64,000 nucleotides of DNA. Origin: Chitinophaga sp. (GTDB taxonomy: Bacteria; Bacteroidota; Bacteroidia; Chitinophagales; Chitinophagaceae). Made by a program: the position numbers and the translations under genes. Positions 9,323 through 17,797 of this stretch are shown here, in pieces. Below the pieces are notes generated by a model that did no database searches, was not told the origin of the DNA, and saw only the letters and a program-made list of their open reading frames with translations. Every line of letters begins with the position of its first letter. Position 1 is the first letter of the stretch. The DNA lies in contig NZ_JAFAIX010000005.1 in NCBI RefSeq assembly GCF_019236475.1, forward strand, positions 1 through 64,000. The letters run 5' to 3'.

Positions 9323-11059
9323 TTAAAAATTGTAATTATATCCCAGTGTCGTGGTCAGTTCAGAAATGCTCTTGGTTTTACTGTTGCCGCTACGGTTCAA
9401 TCCCGTGATACCCAGGTTCAGGTTATGCGATTTCTTGATAGAATACGCACCTGAAAGTCGGCCTGTCAACACTTTACTGGATGACGCTCCATTACTAAAG
9501 CTACCATTCCAAGAAAGACTACCAGAAGTTCTCAACTTTTTATTGAGTAAGGATTTATTCAGACCCAGCGTGGGACCGAGTGTAAAGCTTTCCATGTTCA
9601 TCGTAGTATTTCGGTTGGCATTAAATCCAAGGGTGACCGACATATTCTGCGGTACCATTTGCATGCTATAAGCCGTATTCAGATTATAGAAAGTGGCGCC
9701 AGTAGCTTGTTTCACACCGCCTTGAAGATCGCTGCTTTGCATAAAGGACACGTTGCACATCAGCATCTGCGTCTTTTCCTTTGTACGAGCAATATTATAG
9801 TTCATACTAACAGACGCATTCCTAGAAATCTGTGTATAATTGAGGGTATCCAAGTTCTGATAGGGAGATACTTGGTTGATATAATCAAAATCAGATTTTA
9901 TGTTGACGTATGACTGGAAATTGGAGTAGCTGAAATTGAGGTTCAATTTTTTTGTGGCTACCCATGATAGGTTCAAAGACCCTACCATGCGACTCATTGT
10001 ACTTATCTTATCTTTTTTCAGGTTATTATGTTGCACCCCCGCATTGATACCGCCTGTGATTTTATCTTTCAGCATGCGGAACTGGAAGTTACCAGTAAGG
10101 TTCTCGAAGTCGTTGGTGAAATAGTAAGCGCCAAGGGTTTTATATTCCGGCGCCACCCATTCATAGCCTACACCAACGGAGTATTTATTGGCAGCGTAGG
10201 TAATACCTGTTTTATAAGCCGAATATAAAGCAGTAGAACTATTTTTGGTGAGCATACCAAGCGAAGGGAAGCGCACATGAGCCACCGTATCATTTTCGGC
10301 GCGGGAATCTCTTGTCAGGGCACTCCAGGCCACTTCCGCGTTTACAATAAGCCGATTGAATAATTGTTTGCTAACGTTTACACCTAGCACCAGGTTTTCT
10401 TGTGGCGTGAGGTTATAGGAAGGAGATAATGCCGGAATAGATCCTGCGTCATCTTTTCCCCTAAAAAGTATCAGGTCGATATTATCTCTTCCGGTACCAT
10501 AGCTAGCTTTAAAGCCATAACCCATACGCCTATACGCGGGGATAACATCTGGGCGTGTGGTATCTGGGGCTACAGCTTGCTGTAACCGACCATACATAGC
10601 GCTGAACTTGAATCGTCCGGTTGGTGCGAGGTCTACACCCACTCCATTAAATAAGTGACCGCTGAGGGTATAGCTGGAAAAGTTCATACTGGAGTAACCA
10701 ATATGACCAGTAATCCATTTATACGTAGGCGTGAGGCCATACTGATTAAAGGGTTGAGAGAAAGCCATTCTTCCTTGGTTCGTATAGGAGAAGGAAAAAG
10801 GTACCGCCCATCCAAACAGGTCGAGGTTTAAATTTCCGGTGAGGAAGAAATTGTAAGGGTCCCTGCGTCCTGCATCCAGTCCGGAGGAGAAATAGGCAAC
10901 TTGTTCCAATCCAATGCCACCGGTTACTTTCAGTGGTTTTTCCTTTCCGATAGCATCCAGGCGCTGTGCGTGGAGATCAGATGTCAGCAGGCAAAACAGG
11001 GTGATCACGAGGGCTGCTGTACTATAGGTATAGGCTTTTTTCAAAATGGGTCGACGCAA
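9323..11059 (-). CDS. outer membrane beta-barrel protein, unknown function (578 aa)
   Basis: No ATG is available at the 5' end: an in-frame stop lies just upstream of 11059, and the only plausible starts are TTG codons at 11059 and 11044. The signal peptide (hydrophobic ALVITLFCLL, ending DLHAQ) fits either. The rest is dominated by amphipathic strands with aromatic girdles (GFKASYG, VGVGYEW, NLNFSYSNFQSY) and ends in Y-N-Y-N-F, the C-terminal aromatic typical of outer-membrane barrels. About 20-24 strands could be formed. It lies upstream of, and in the same direction as, the 1495-aa/FN3/SprB operon and may be the outer-membrane partner of those exported proteins; that link is inferred from proximity. 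Confidence 0.72.
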   Translation of the reverse strand: MRRPILKKAYTYSTAALVITLFCLLTSDLHAQRLDAIGKEKPLKVTGGIGLEQVAYFSSGLDAGRRDPYNFFLTGNLNLDLFGWAVPFSFSYTNQGRMAFSQPFNQYGLTPTYKWITGHIGYSSMNFSSYTLSGHLFNGVGVDLAPTGRFKFSAMYGRLQQAVAPDTTRPDVIPAYRRMGYGFKASYGTGRDNIDLILFRGKDDAGSIPALSPSYNLTPQENLVLGVNVSKQLFNRLIVNAEVAWSALTRDSRAENDTVAHVRFPSLGMLTKNSSTALYSAYKTGITYAANKYSVGVGYEWVAPEYKTLGAYYFTNDFENLTGNFQFRMLKDKITGGINAGVQHNNLKKDKISTMSRMVGSLNLSWVATKKLNLNFSYSNFQSYVNIKSDFDYINQVSPYQNLDTLNYTQISRNASVSMNYNIARTKEKTQMLMCNVSFMQSSDLQGGVKQATGATFYNLNTAYSMQMVPQNMSVTLGFNANRNTTMNMESFTLGPTLGLNKSLLNKKLRTSGSLSWNGSFSNGASSSKVLTGRLSGAYSIKKSHNLNLGITGLNRSGNSKTKSISELTTTLGYNYNF

Positions 11060-11217
11060 ACGAAATCGTTTTTAGTGATGGGCTGACTTCAATAGGATCT
11101 GGTTTCATTTTTTTTGCGAATGCAATATATAGTATACTTTATATATTTAATAATATTAAATTAAAATATCACGAATACATAACGCCCTTTTTTTCACTTG
11201 AAAAGTTTGGTAGACGT

Positions 11218-11262
11218 CATAAAAAAAGGAGCGGATATCCTAAGACCCGCTCCTTTTTTATG
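11218..11262 (-). terminator. strong rho-independent terminator
   Basis: A-run, GGAGCGG, a 12-nt loop, CCGCTCC, then a T-run: a G/C stem flanked by A7 and T6 tracts, usable from both strands. It lies 53 bp after the stop of the gene at 11315 and before the barrel gene, so it separates the two transcripts. Confidence 0.85.
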
Positions 11263-11314
11263 ATGCTATCATTTATACTTGTAACGACGTGTAATCGGTG
11301 CCGTTAGTGATAAA

Positions 11315-12073
11315 TTACAGTTTGGCATCCACCTTACGACTGATTTTATCCAGTTTGTCTTCCAGTTCTACCAACAGTCTTTCAGATGCATCTTCACACA
11401 TAGGCAGTACTTTGTCGAATGCAGTTACAGGAATACCACCTACCATAGCTACTTGTTTTTTAGAGGTAGCGTATTCAGAAATGCGGAATACTTTTTTCGC
11501 TTCTTTGTTATACAGCCACATATTGATAGTAGCTTTCATACCGCAGGTACCCATACCGGCGAAACCTTTCTTAGGAACGAATTCGTAGTCCATCCAAACA
11601 AACATTACACCGTCTGCTTCTGGAAATACTTCCAGCAATTTATTCTGGTTACGGTTTTCACTTTTCTGTAAGAAACCGCCAGGATAGATGGTTTTGTAAC
11701 CTTGCGGGTTCAGTTCACGACCAGAAATCAACACTACGATACCTACGGAACTAGTGTCATATGCTTTATACGTGGGGTTCTTAATAACGTAATCTTCCGG
11801 CATCAGCTCAAAAGGAAATTTCTGTGCGAAATTGTGGAAGAACTTGGAATAAAACGTATCCAATACTGGTTGCAGGTTGAACTTAGGGTTATCTGCCAGA
11901 TCTGTGACTCTAGATGCCAATTGCGCATTACCATCACCTAATCCAATTTGTTTGTTTACAAAGAAAGTTACGATCGCTACTTTCTTTTTATCATCCTGCG
12001 CAAGAACACGCAAAGTGGTTACAGAAAAAATGGCACACATAGCCATTACAAAGCCGATTTTTTTAGCTTTCAT
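11315..12073 (-). CDS. exported protein of unknown function (252 aa)
   Basis: Not recognised. The signal peptide ends at TLRVLAQ (residue 26). The mature part begins KKKVAIVTFFVNKQIGL, a beta-strand opening seen in periplasmic proteins that bind or sense envelope components, followed by a mixed alpha/beta domain. Two Cys (one in GMGTCGMKA, one in LPMCEDASE) could pair. The C-terminus (ERLLVELEDKLDKISRK) is a charged amphipathic helix. It has its own promoter-like -7 box about 80 bp upstream and a strong terminator downstream, so it is likely a single-gene transcript. Periplasmic location is inferred from the signal peptide. Confidence 0.7.
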   Translation of the reverse strand: MKAKKIGFVMAMCAIFSVTTLRVLAQDDKKKVAIVTFFVNKQIGLGDGNAQLASRVTDLADNPKFNLQPVLDTFYSKFFHNFAQKFPFELMPEDYVIKNPTYKAYDTSSVGIVVLISGRELNPQGYKTIYPGGFLQKSENRNQNKLLEVFPEADGVMFVWMDYEFVPKKGFAGMGTCGMKATINMWLYNKEAKKVFRISEYATSKKQVAMVGGIPVTAFDKVLPMCEDASERLLVELEDKLDKISRKVDAKL

Positions 12074-12155
12074 AGTTTAAAGGGATATGAATAATTGATG
12101 TAAAAGTGTATTGTCTGAAGGGTTAAATTGTTCTTTGATTTTATGTATGACAATA

Positions 12156-12163
12156 CAAATATA
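12156..12163 (-). promoter_or_regulatory. Bacteroidota-type -7 box (TATATTTG)
   Basis: On the minus strand this reads TATATTTG, an exact match to TAnnTTTG. A T-rich stretch lies 19 nt upstream where TTTG or TTG is expected. It sits 83 bp before the ATG of the exported 252-aa protein, leaving a leader of about 75 nt. Confidence 0.5.
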
Positions 12164-12217
12164 TATGATAAAATAACAGCTAAAAAAATTTATGTGTTTA
12201 TACTTGTCTTGTAACCA

Positions 12218-12940
12218 TTACCAAGGACTTTCTTCTCCTCCCCTATCATTACTATAAAATTGACCCGTAGGGCCATCAGCGTCAAGTGTGGCGAAACGAA
12301 CTAGTAAGGTCGCCGCATTTTCCACGGTACCAGTGCCTCTGTGCTGATTGAAATCCGTAGCGGTATATCCTGGATCAACTGCATTCACTTTAAATGCGGT
12401 ATCGCGTAGTTCATATGCCAATGCTACGGTATAGGCATTCAATGCGGTTTTTGAAGGGCCATAAGCAGCTCCTTTTATGGGATAATATTCCCACGTAGGA
12501 TCACTGTGCAAGGTTAAGGAAGCGAGGCCGGAAGTGACATTCACAATCCTTGGTGCTGGGGCTTGCTTTAAAAGATCCAGGAATACTTGGGTTACATTGA
12601 TCGCACCAAAGAAATTAGTTTCGAAGACTTCTCGAATATCAGTCGATGATACCGTTGAAGGGGACTGCGGGAATACGCCCCTAATACCTGCATTATTAAT
12701 CAATACATCCAGTTTAGAAGTGGTACGACCTACCAGTTCACGTGCTGCAACGATGGAATCCATATTGGTTACATCCAAGGGAATAACGGCGGTATTAGTA
12801 TGGCCAAGTAGGGCGGCTGCCTCCTCTCCTTTTTGGGCATCCCGACTTCCTATGTATACGAAGTATCCTGCTTTCAGCAGTTGTTTGGCAGTTTCGAATC
12901 CTATGCTTTTATTGGCTCCTGTGATGAGTGCTGTTTTCAT
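12218..12940 (-). CDS. short-chain dehydrogenase/reductase (240 aa)
   Basis: Classical SDR oxidoreductase of normal length. The N-terminal Rossmann motif TGANKSIG (residues 7-14) binds the nucleotide, VLINNAG is the structural NNAG motif, the Ser of NVTSG is the likely catalytic serine, and YGPSK gives the Y-x3-K catalytic pair. The C-terminal VDPGYTATD matches the cofactor-closing PG motif. The substrate cannot be told. An AraC regulator lies 74 bp upstream on the same strand, an arrangement common for small inducible reductases. Cytoplasmic. Family call is secure; specificity unknown. Confidence 0.9.
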   Translation of the reverse strand: MKTALITGANKSIGFETAKQLLKAGYFVYIGSRDAQKGEEAAALLGHTNTAVIPLDVTNMDSIVAARELVGRTTSKLDVLINNAGIRGVFPQSPSTVSSTDIREVFETNFFGAINVTQVFLDLLKQAPAPRIVNVTSGLASLTLHSDPTWEYYPIKGAAYGPSKTALNAYTVALAYELRDTAFKVNAVDPGYTATDFNQHRGTGTVENAATLLVRFATLDADGPTGQFYSNDRGGEESPW

Positions 12941-13014
12941 CTGATTATTTTGATTTATTGTTACAGCACAAAATTACAAGGATAATAATCGCGCATGCAG
13001 GACTCATTCCGGCA

Positions 13015-13905
13015 TCAATGGTACATTTCCCGGGTGGCATTCCGGAATGCAAGTGGCGTTTGATTATACCCCCGTTTGAAGAAGCGATTAAAATAAGAAG
13101 CATCCTCAAATCCCAGTGCAAAGGCAATTTCTTTTATAGACTGATCGGTATGGAAAAGCATACGTCTCGCCTCTAGCAACACTCGCGCATGAATATGCTC
13201 TATGGCCGACCTCCCACTCTGCTGGCGAATAACATCTCCCAAATGCCCTGCTGAGATATTTAACAGGCCCGCATAAGCAGCCACTTCATGATGGGTGGTA
13301 TAGTTGCTATCTATCAGTTGAAGATACTTTTTCAGTAAAATACGATCTGGCTGTCGTTCGGATGTAGAAAACTTTTCGGTATATAATCGACTCAGATACA
13401 CCAGTAATAATTGCAGGTAAGCTTGCTGCATACTGTTATGCCAGTCTGGCCGCTGCTCATATTCCAAGAGCATTTTCTCCATAATATCCCGAAGGAAAGC
13501 CATGGCTTCCGGTTGTAGTTGCAGTTCATGCCCATTATTAGGATTTTGGATAATGGGCAACTGCCTTATTTGTGGAGATGCGTTCGTAAGCAAATAAGAT
13601 TCCGTAAAACTCAGTACAATCCCCCGCATAGGCCTTGGGTCTTCTTTTACTTGTACCTGCTGCGGCGTAGTAAAATACAAGGTATCAGGTTGCAGCGTGT
13701 ATGGCTCCATATCTACCCAATGCTTTCTGTCTCCCTCTTCCACCAATACCAACATATAAAAATCTTTACGGTGGGGTGTGAGAAAAATAGACGGATGTTC
13801 CTTGTAATCGCTATCTACCAAACGTATATCGAACAGATTATCCTTACCACCAGATTGCTCCAGGGAATACTTCGGAATAACAACAGATGATGCGAGTGTA
13901 TTCAT
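13015..13905 (-). CDS. AraC-family transcriptional regulator (296 aa)
   Basis: The N-terminal half (residues 30-180) has a cupin-like AraC_binding pattern (ILFTTPQQVQV-type strands around residues 70-80). The C-terminal 100 residues hold two helix-turn-helix motifs; the second is the signature SIKEIAFALGFEDASYFNRFFKR followed by TPLAF. It probably senses a small effector and controls the downstream SDR gene and perhaps itself. It is divergent from the beta-lactamase gene, with 136 bp between the start codons, so control of that gene is also possible. Effector unknown. Confidence 0.88.
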   Translation of the reverse strand: MNTLASSVVIPKYSLEQSGGKDNLFDIRLVDSDYKEHPSIFLTPHRKDFYMLVLVEEGDRKHWVDMEPYTLQPDTLYFTTPQQVQVKEDPRPMRGIVLSFTESYLLTNASPQIRQLPIIQNPNNGHELQLQPEAMAFLRDIMEKMLLEYEQRPDWHNSMQQAYLQLLLVYLSRLYTEKFSTSERQPDRILLKKYLQLIDSNYTTHHEVAAYAGLLNISAGHLGDVIRQQSGRSAIEHIHARVLLEARRMLFHTDQSIKEIAFALGFEDASYFNRFFKRGYNQTPLAFRNATREMYH

Positions 13906-14017
13906 GATAATTTTACAAAGACAGTTTACTTAATGATTTCTTTGGCATACTGCTATATCAAATATAAGTTGATGTAACGTAAATTCACACATGTCACCCA
14001 ATAGTGACTTTTCCTTC

Positions 14018-14025
14018 TATATTTG
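14018..14025 (+). promoter_or_regulatory. -7 box (TATATTTG) before the beta-lactamase gene
   Basis: Exact TAnnTTTG match ending 17 bp before the ATG at 14042. No good TTG-type -33 element was seen at the usual spacing, so the promoter call is moderate. It supports the ATG at 14042 over the in-frame ATG at 13991, which would lie upstream of this box. Confidence 0.45.
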
Positions 14026-14041
14026 CACAACGTTAAATAAA

Positions 14042-14917
14042 ATGAATAAGATATTATTGATACTTGGCTGCCTGCTGATTTCCCTTCCAATGTTTGCCCA
14101 ACAACCGGTGCTTCAACAAAAGATAGCGCAAATAATTGCAACCAAAAAAGCAGACATTGGTGTCTCCATCATTGGAATTCAAAAAAACGATAAAGTGCAG
14201 ATCAATGGCACCCAGTTATATCCCATGCTGAGTACCTTCAAGTTCCCTATCGCACTAACAGTATTGCATAAAGTGGAAAAAGGGGAACTGGCCATGACCC
14301 AAAAAATCTTCATCAAAAAAGAGGAATTATTAGATAATACCTGGAGCCCATTCAAAGATGAACATCCGGAAGGTAACCTCAGTATTACATTAGCAGAAGC
14401 ATTGACGTGGATGATGTGTTACAGCGACAATAATCTAACGGATATTATTCTCCGACTAATCGGTGGAACTGAACCTGTACAACAGTTTATTGGTAGTAAA
14501 GATTTTATTATCCGCAACAATAAAGAGGATATGCATAAAAATTGGGATGCCCAATTTGTGAATCAGATCACGCCAAACGCAGCAGCACTGCTACTAGAAA
14601 AGTTTTATCAAGGAAAAATACTAAACAAGGTGCATACAAAATGGCTGTACGATGCCATGCTCAATAATAAAACAGGATTGAAACGCCTTAAAGGAAAGCT
14701 TCCAACAGATATAAAAGTGGCACACAGAAGTGGTACTTCGTTTACCAATGATGCAGGAATGACAGGCGCTATCAATAGCTACGGTATCATTGTATTGCCG
14801 AATAACAAAAAAATAATTGTAGCTGTTTTTGTACACAATACCTACGAAAGTTTTGATGACACAGAAGCAATCATTGCCGATATCTCCAAAGCTACTTACG
14901 ACTACTACAACAAATAA
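14042..14917 (+). CDS. class A-like serine beta-lactamase with altered active-site motifs
   Basis: Periplasmic serine hydrolase of the class A (A2, VEB/PER/CfxA-like) family, 291 aa. A signal peptide ends at MFAQ (residue 20). The nucleophile motif STFK is at residues 64-67 and the SDN loop at 128-130. Two motifs deviate. In the omega loop the sequence is N-K-E-D-M-H where VEB/PER enzymes, as remembered, have N-E-x-Q-M-H, so the position of catalytic Glu166 seems to be Lys161 with a Glu one residue later. The KTG box reads RSG (AHRSGTS), a variant known from CARB/PSE enzymes. The enzyme may be weak, inactive or altered in specificity. Start chosen because the upstream ATG would put 17 non-hydrophobic residues before the signal peptide. 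Confidence 0.85.
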   Translation: MNKILLILGCLLISLPMFAQQPVLQQKIAQIIATKKADIGVSIIGIQKNDKVQINGTQLYPMLSTFKFPIALTVLHKVEKGELAMTQKIFIKKEELLDNTWSPFKDEHPEGNLSITLAEALTWMMCYSDNNLTDIILRLIGGTEPVQQFIGSKDFIIRNNKEDMHKNWDAQFVNQITPNAAALLLEKFYQGKILNKVHTKWLYDAMLNNKTGLKRLKGKLPTDIKVAHRSGTSFTNDAGMTGAINSYGIIVLPNNKKIIVAVFVHNTYESFDDTEAIIADISKATYDYYNK

Positions 14918-14926
14918 TGGAAATCA

Positions 14927-14987
14927 TAGTAGTCCTGGTAATTACAACCATTTTCACATGATGCGTTTTCAAAACCCAGGACTACTA
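14927..14987. terminator. long-loop inverted repeat between convergent genes
   Basis: Perfect 12-bp arms TAGTAGTCCTGG (14927-14938) and CCAGGACTACTA (14976-14987) around a 37-nt loop. It lies between the stop codons of the convergent beta-lactamase and TonB receptor genes. No clean T-tract is present, so termination is a guess. Confidence 0.4.
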
Positions 14988-14995
14988 CGTTGGAA

Positions 14996-17164
14996 TTATA
15001 ACTTTAGCTTAATCCCTCCATTTACAACAAACCCATCTAATGGTGCATATATATCCCTAAATACTGGATGAGTAACTGTTCCAGTATAAATACTATCAAA
15101 CCTCGTTTGACGGGTATCTGTAAAGTTTTCAAAATTCACGAATAAGGAGAAATGCTCCCATATTTTCTCCGCCATAAATCCGCAGGTCCAGTAAGACTTT
15201 CCGGTTGTTCCGTCATTCAAGGGTTGCCTGCTGCAATAATAGGCTTCTAGTCCAACTTTCCATTTATCTTCTATCTCATACATCAGCACATTATTCAGTC
15301 GATGGCGCGCTGTCAATGGGTTCTCTAGCTTTGCTGCGCCCTCATGAAGCCAGGCATCCGTAAATGTATATCCTATAAATAGTTTGAAATCCCCATATCC
15401 TAATTTAACATTGGTTTCCCATCCTTTCGTATCTACATACCCATTCGTATTTACAAGCTGGTAAAGGTTTCCAGAGGCATTCTCCAGTAACAACGGGTTG
15501 TTGATACGAGTGTAGAAGAAAAGCTGGTTTATGCTTAGACTTACCTTACCAAATAAGGACGTGCGGTAATTGACATCAAAATTAGCGCCATACGACCTTT
15601 CCTGCTTATTAGCTTCCGGAGTGATTGGCAACACCGTCCTAAATTGAATACGCTCCGTTTCTTCGGTAAAAATAGTAGGTGTTTTATAGCCAAAACCTCC
15701 TCCTAGGCGGGAGGTAATCTGGGGGGAAACTTTAAACAGGGCAGAAATACGCGGCAGGAATACAACGCCATAGTCCCTCACATAGTCTCCACGTACACCA
15801 GTTTCCATTTGCAGCCAGTCACTCGCCTTCCAGGTATTTTGTAAAAAGCCGCCAATGGTATGCTGGTCATAGTTTCTTTTAGGGAAATTGTCTTTCGGAT
15901 ATTCTTTAAAATTGTCTGTATAGGCGTTCAAACCAGCTACCCAATCCGTTTTTTCATGGTTATTATTATAGACTATTTCTGAATAAGTCGACCATTGTTT
16001 TCCATCAAATGTATAGTCGGGTATAGTAATAGTTCGACTGAAAGTATTGACAGCATTCTTAAAAGTAATGCTACTATTCTTGTTAAACTGATGTTGCAGG
16101 GAGAACTGCGTAGAAAACCGATTGCTCTTATTCTTTTCAAAATAGCTATGGGTACTGTCGCCATCCCCTTTAATAAACCGAATATCCCCACCCATTCGAT
16201 CTTCAAAGGTCATATTCACGCCAATATTCATTTGGGTTTTAGGGCTGAAATAAATGAACAGTTTAGGATTAAATACATAGCGTTCTGTTTTAGGAATAGC
16301 TGTAAACCCTGTATTGGAAGGGTCATACGGCTTATTGCTATTACGTGAGGCAAAAACAGTCCATCCTATCTTTTCCAGCTTTTGCCCATAGAATCCATTT
16401 ATATCTAATCCTCCTGCAGAAGTGCCGTTCACCAAAAAACGCAGTTCTCTTTCTTCTGTGGGCACTTTAGAAATCAGATTGACTAGGCCGGCAATAGCGC
16501 CTCCACCGTATAAAGTGGAGGATGCTCCTTTAATGATTTCCACCTGCTTTAAATCCAAGGGGGGAGTTTGCAGAAGGCCCAGTCCTCCAGAAAAACCAGC
16601 ATATAGCGGAAAACCATCTTTTAAAATCTGCGTATACCGTCCGTCCAAACCCTGAATGCGGATAGTGGCATTTGCGGAAGTGGCAGATATCTGTTGTGTT
16701 TGTATACCCGTGCTTTCATTTAGCATCATGCGGATATCACCTGGTTTCATGTTGCCTTTTTCTTCCAGTTCTTCCCTTCCAATAAATTCCACACGGGTAG
16801 GAATATTTTGTATAGTTCGGGTACTACGGGTAGAACTGATTACGACCTCGTTCATTTGCTCTCCCATGGCTTCCATTAAGATGACCAGCGTATCATTGGA
16901 TCGGGGGAATGTCAATGATTCGGAACGGTCCTTATAGCCAACAAAACGGATCGATAAAACCTGCTTACCATTTGGGATATTGGAAAGGCTAACAAGACCA
17001 TTCTCATCTGCTGTAGCCCCTTTATTGGTACCGATCAGTTGTATCGTAGCTCCCACCAAGGGTGCTTTCGTATCAGCATCTTTTATAATAGCTGTTAATA
17101 TATTTTGAGCGGCGCACAGGTTTCCTGTACACAGCAATATCATTAAACTTAAAATTTTCCTCAT
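14996..17164 (-). CDS. TonB-dependent outer membrane receptor (722 aa)
   Basis: Outer-membrane transporter driven by TonB/ExbBD. A signal peptide ends at LCAAQ. Residues 22-100 form a carboxypeptidase-regulatory-like domain (ADENGLVSLSNIPNG..V.FVGY). A candidate TonB box (EVVISS) is at about residue 106. The plug spans roughly 115-240, with IRIQGLDGRYTQILKDGFP and the VEIIKGASSTLYGGGAIAGLVNLI signature, followed by a 22-strand barrel. The length is typical of siderophore or metal receptors rather than of SusC (about 1000 aa), and no SusD gene is next to it. The DUF6660-like gene is 75 bp upstream on the same strand, an association usual for metal-related receptors. Substrate not determinable. 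Confidence 0.92.
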   Translation of the reverse strand: MRKILSLMILLCTGNLCAAQNILTAIIKDADTKAPLVGATIQLIGTNKGATADENGLVSLSNIPNGKQVLSIRFVGYKDRSESLTFPRSNDTLVILMEAMGEQMNEVVISSTRSTRTIQNIPTRVEFIGREELEEKGNMKPGDIRMMLNESTGIQTQQISATSANATIRIQGLDGRYTQILKDGFPLYAGFSGGLGLLQTPPLDLKQVEIIKGASSTLYGGGAIAGLVNLISKVPTEERELRFLVNGTSAGGLDINGFYGQKLEKIGWTVFASRNSNKPYDPSNTGFTAIPKTERYVFNPKLFIYFSPKTQMNIGVNMTFEDRMGGDIRFIKGDGDSTHSYFEKNKSNRFSTQFSLQHQFNKNSSITFKNAVNTFSRTITIPDYTFDGKQWSTYSEIVYNNNHEKTDWVAGLNAYTDNFKEYPKDNFPKRNYDQHTIGGFLQNTWKASDWLQMETGVRGDYVRDYGVVFLPRISALFKVSPQITSRLGGGFGYKTPTIFTEETERIQFRTVLPITPEANKQERSYGANFDVNYRTSLFGKVSLSINQLFFYTRINNPLLLENASGNLYQLVNTNGYVDTKGWETNVKLGYGDFKLFIGYTFTDAWLHEGAAKLENPLTARHRLNNVLMYEIEDKWKVGLEAYYCSRQPLNDGTTGKSYWTCGFMAEKIWEHFSLFVNFENFTDTRQTRFDSIYTGTVTHPVFRDIYAPLDGFVVNGGIKLKL

Positions 17165-17239
17165 TTTAAAACGAAGTATAATAGCATAGAATAATAGCCA
17201 GACCTACAGGTCAGGAGTTTACACAATGTTGCAAAGAAG

Positions 17240-17560
17240 TCAAGCTATTTTGGGAGGTTGCCAGATAGAAGGGGGGAAATCAAGCAGCGGTGGTGTGGTA
17301 TAGAAATATCGCAGCTTCGCTATAGGAGACAACGCCTTTGGAAGCTCAAAATTGAAGTCCGGCACAATAACGCCGTGGCAAGTGCCACAGGCAAAGAATG
17401 GAGAACAAGGGCAAATGGGCTTATGATCGTTATCCTGCCTTGTGTTCCCGGATGTGGTAGTCAGCACTATTTCATCAACATTGCAATCATCATCGGCATT
17501 GCAAGGAATACCCGATAACAGCAAGACATAAAATGAAAATAGATAAACAAACCATTTCAT
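17240..17560 (-). CDS. small Cys-rich exported protein, DUF6660-like (106 aa)
   Basis: Start taken at the second ATG (17560), which begins the hydrophobic leader MKWFVYLFSFYVLLLSG directly. The mature part has Cys-rich motifs (PCNADDDC, CPCSPFFACGTCHG), suited to binding a metal or forming disulfides, and a Pro-rich aromatic C-terminus. Length, leader and Cys pattern match my memory of the DUF6660 family found next to TonB-dependent receptors. It is directly upstream of the receptor and likely co-transcribed. A role in metal handling is inferred. Confidence 0.65.
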   Translation of the reverse strand: MKWFVYLFSFYVLLLSGIPCNADDDCNVDEIVLTTTSGNTRQDNDHKPICPCSPFFACGTCHGVIVPDFNFELPKALSPIAKLRYFYTTPPLLDFPPSIWQPPKIA

Positions 17561-17569
17561 TGTGTAAAT

Positions 17570-17582
17570 ATACAAATTGTAT
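17570..17582. promoter_or_regulatory. short palindrome, possible operator of the TonB operon
   Basis: ATACAA-A-TTGTAT: perfect 6-bp arms with a 1-nt centre, 10 bp before the DUF6660-like start. The position suits a repressor site for the receptor operon. With such short arms in AT-rich DNA it could be chance. Confidence 0.25.
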
Positions 17583-17797
17583 GGCTCTTGATGCGGTAAT
17601 TTAAAACAAGGGAAAAGTATTGAATCATATTATTGTTAGACATATTACATTTTCCATCCCAATCCCTTAATACTGAAAGCGCGATTGTATCTACTGTACA
17701 GGCCCACCGGGAAAGGACCGATGAAACAATCCTATTCGGTATTTTTCAATAGATTTATATAAATTTTCGAATCTCCACTTATATAAACAGCTCGTAT

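Noticed and set aside
12218..14917. A resistance cassette of SDR, AraC and beta-lactamase
   Set aside because: The beta-lactamase is divergent from the AraC/SDR pair, has its own -7 box, and no mobile-element ends, integrase or att sites are near.
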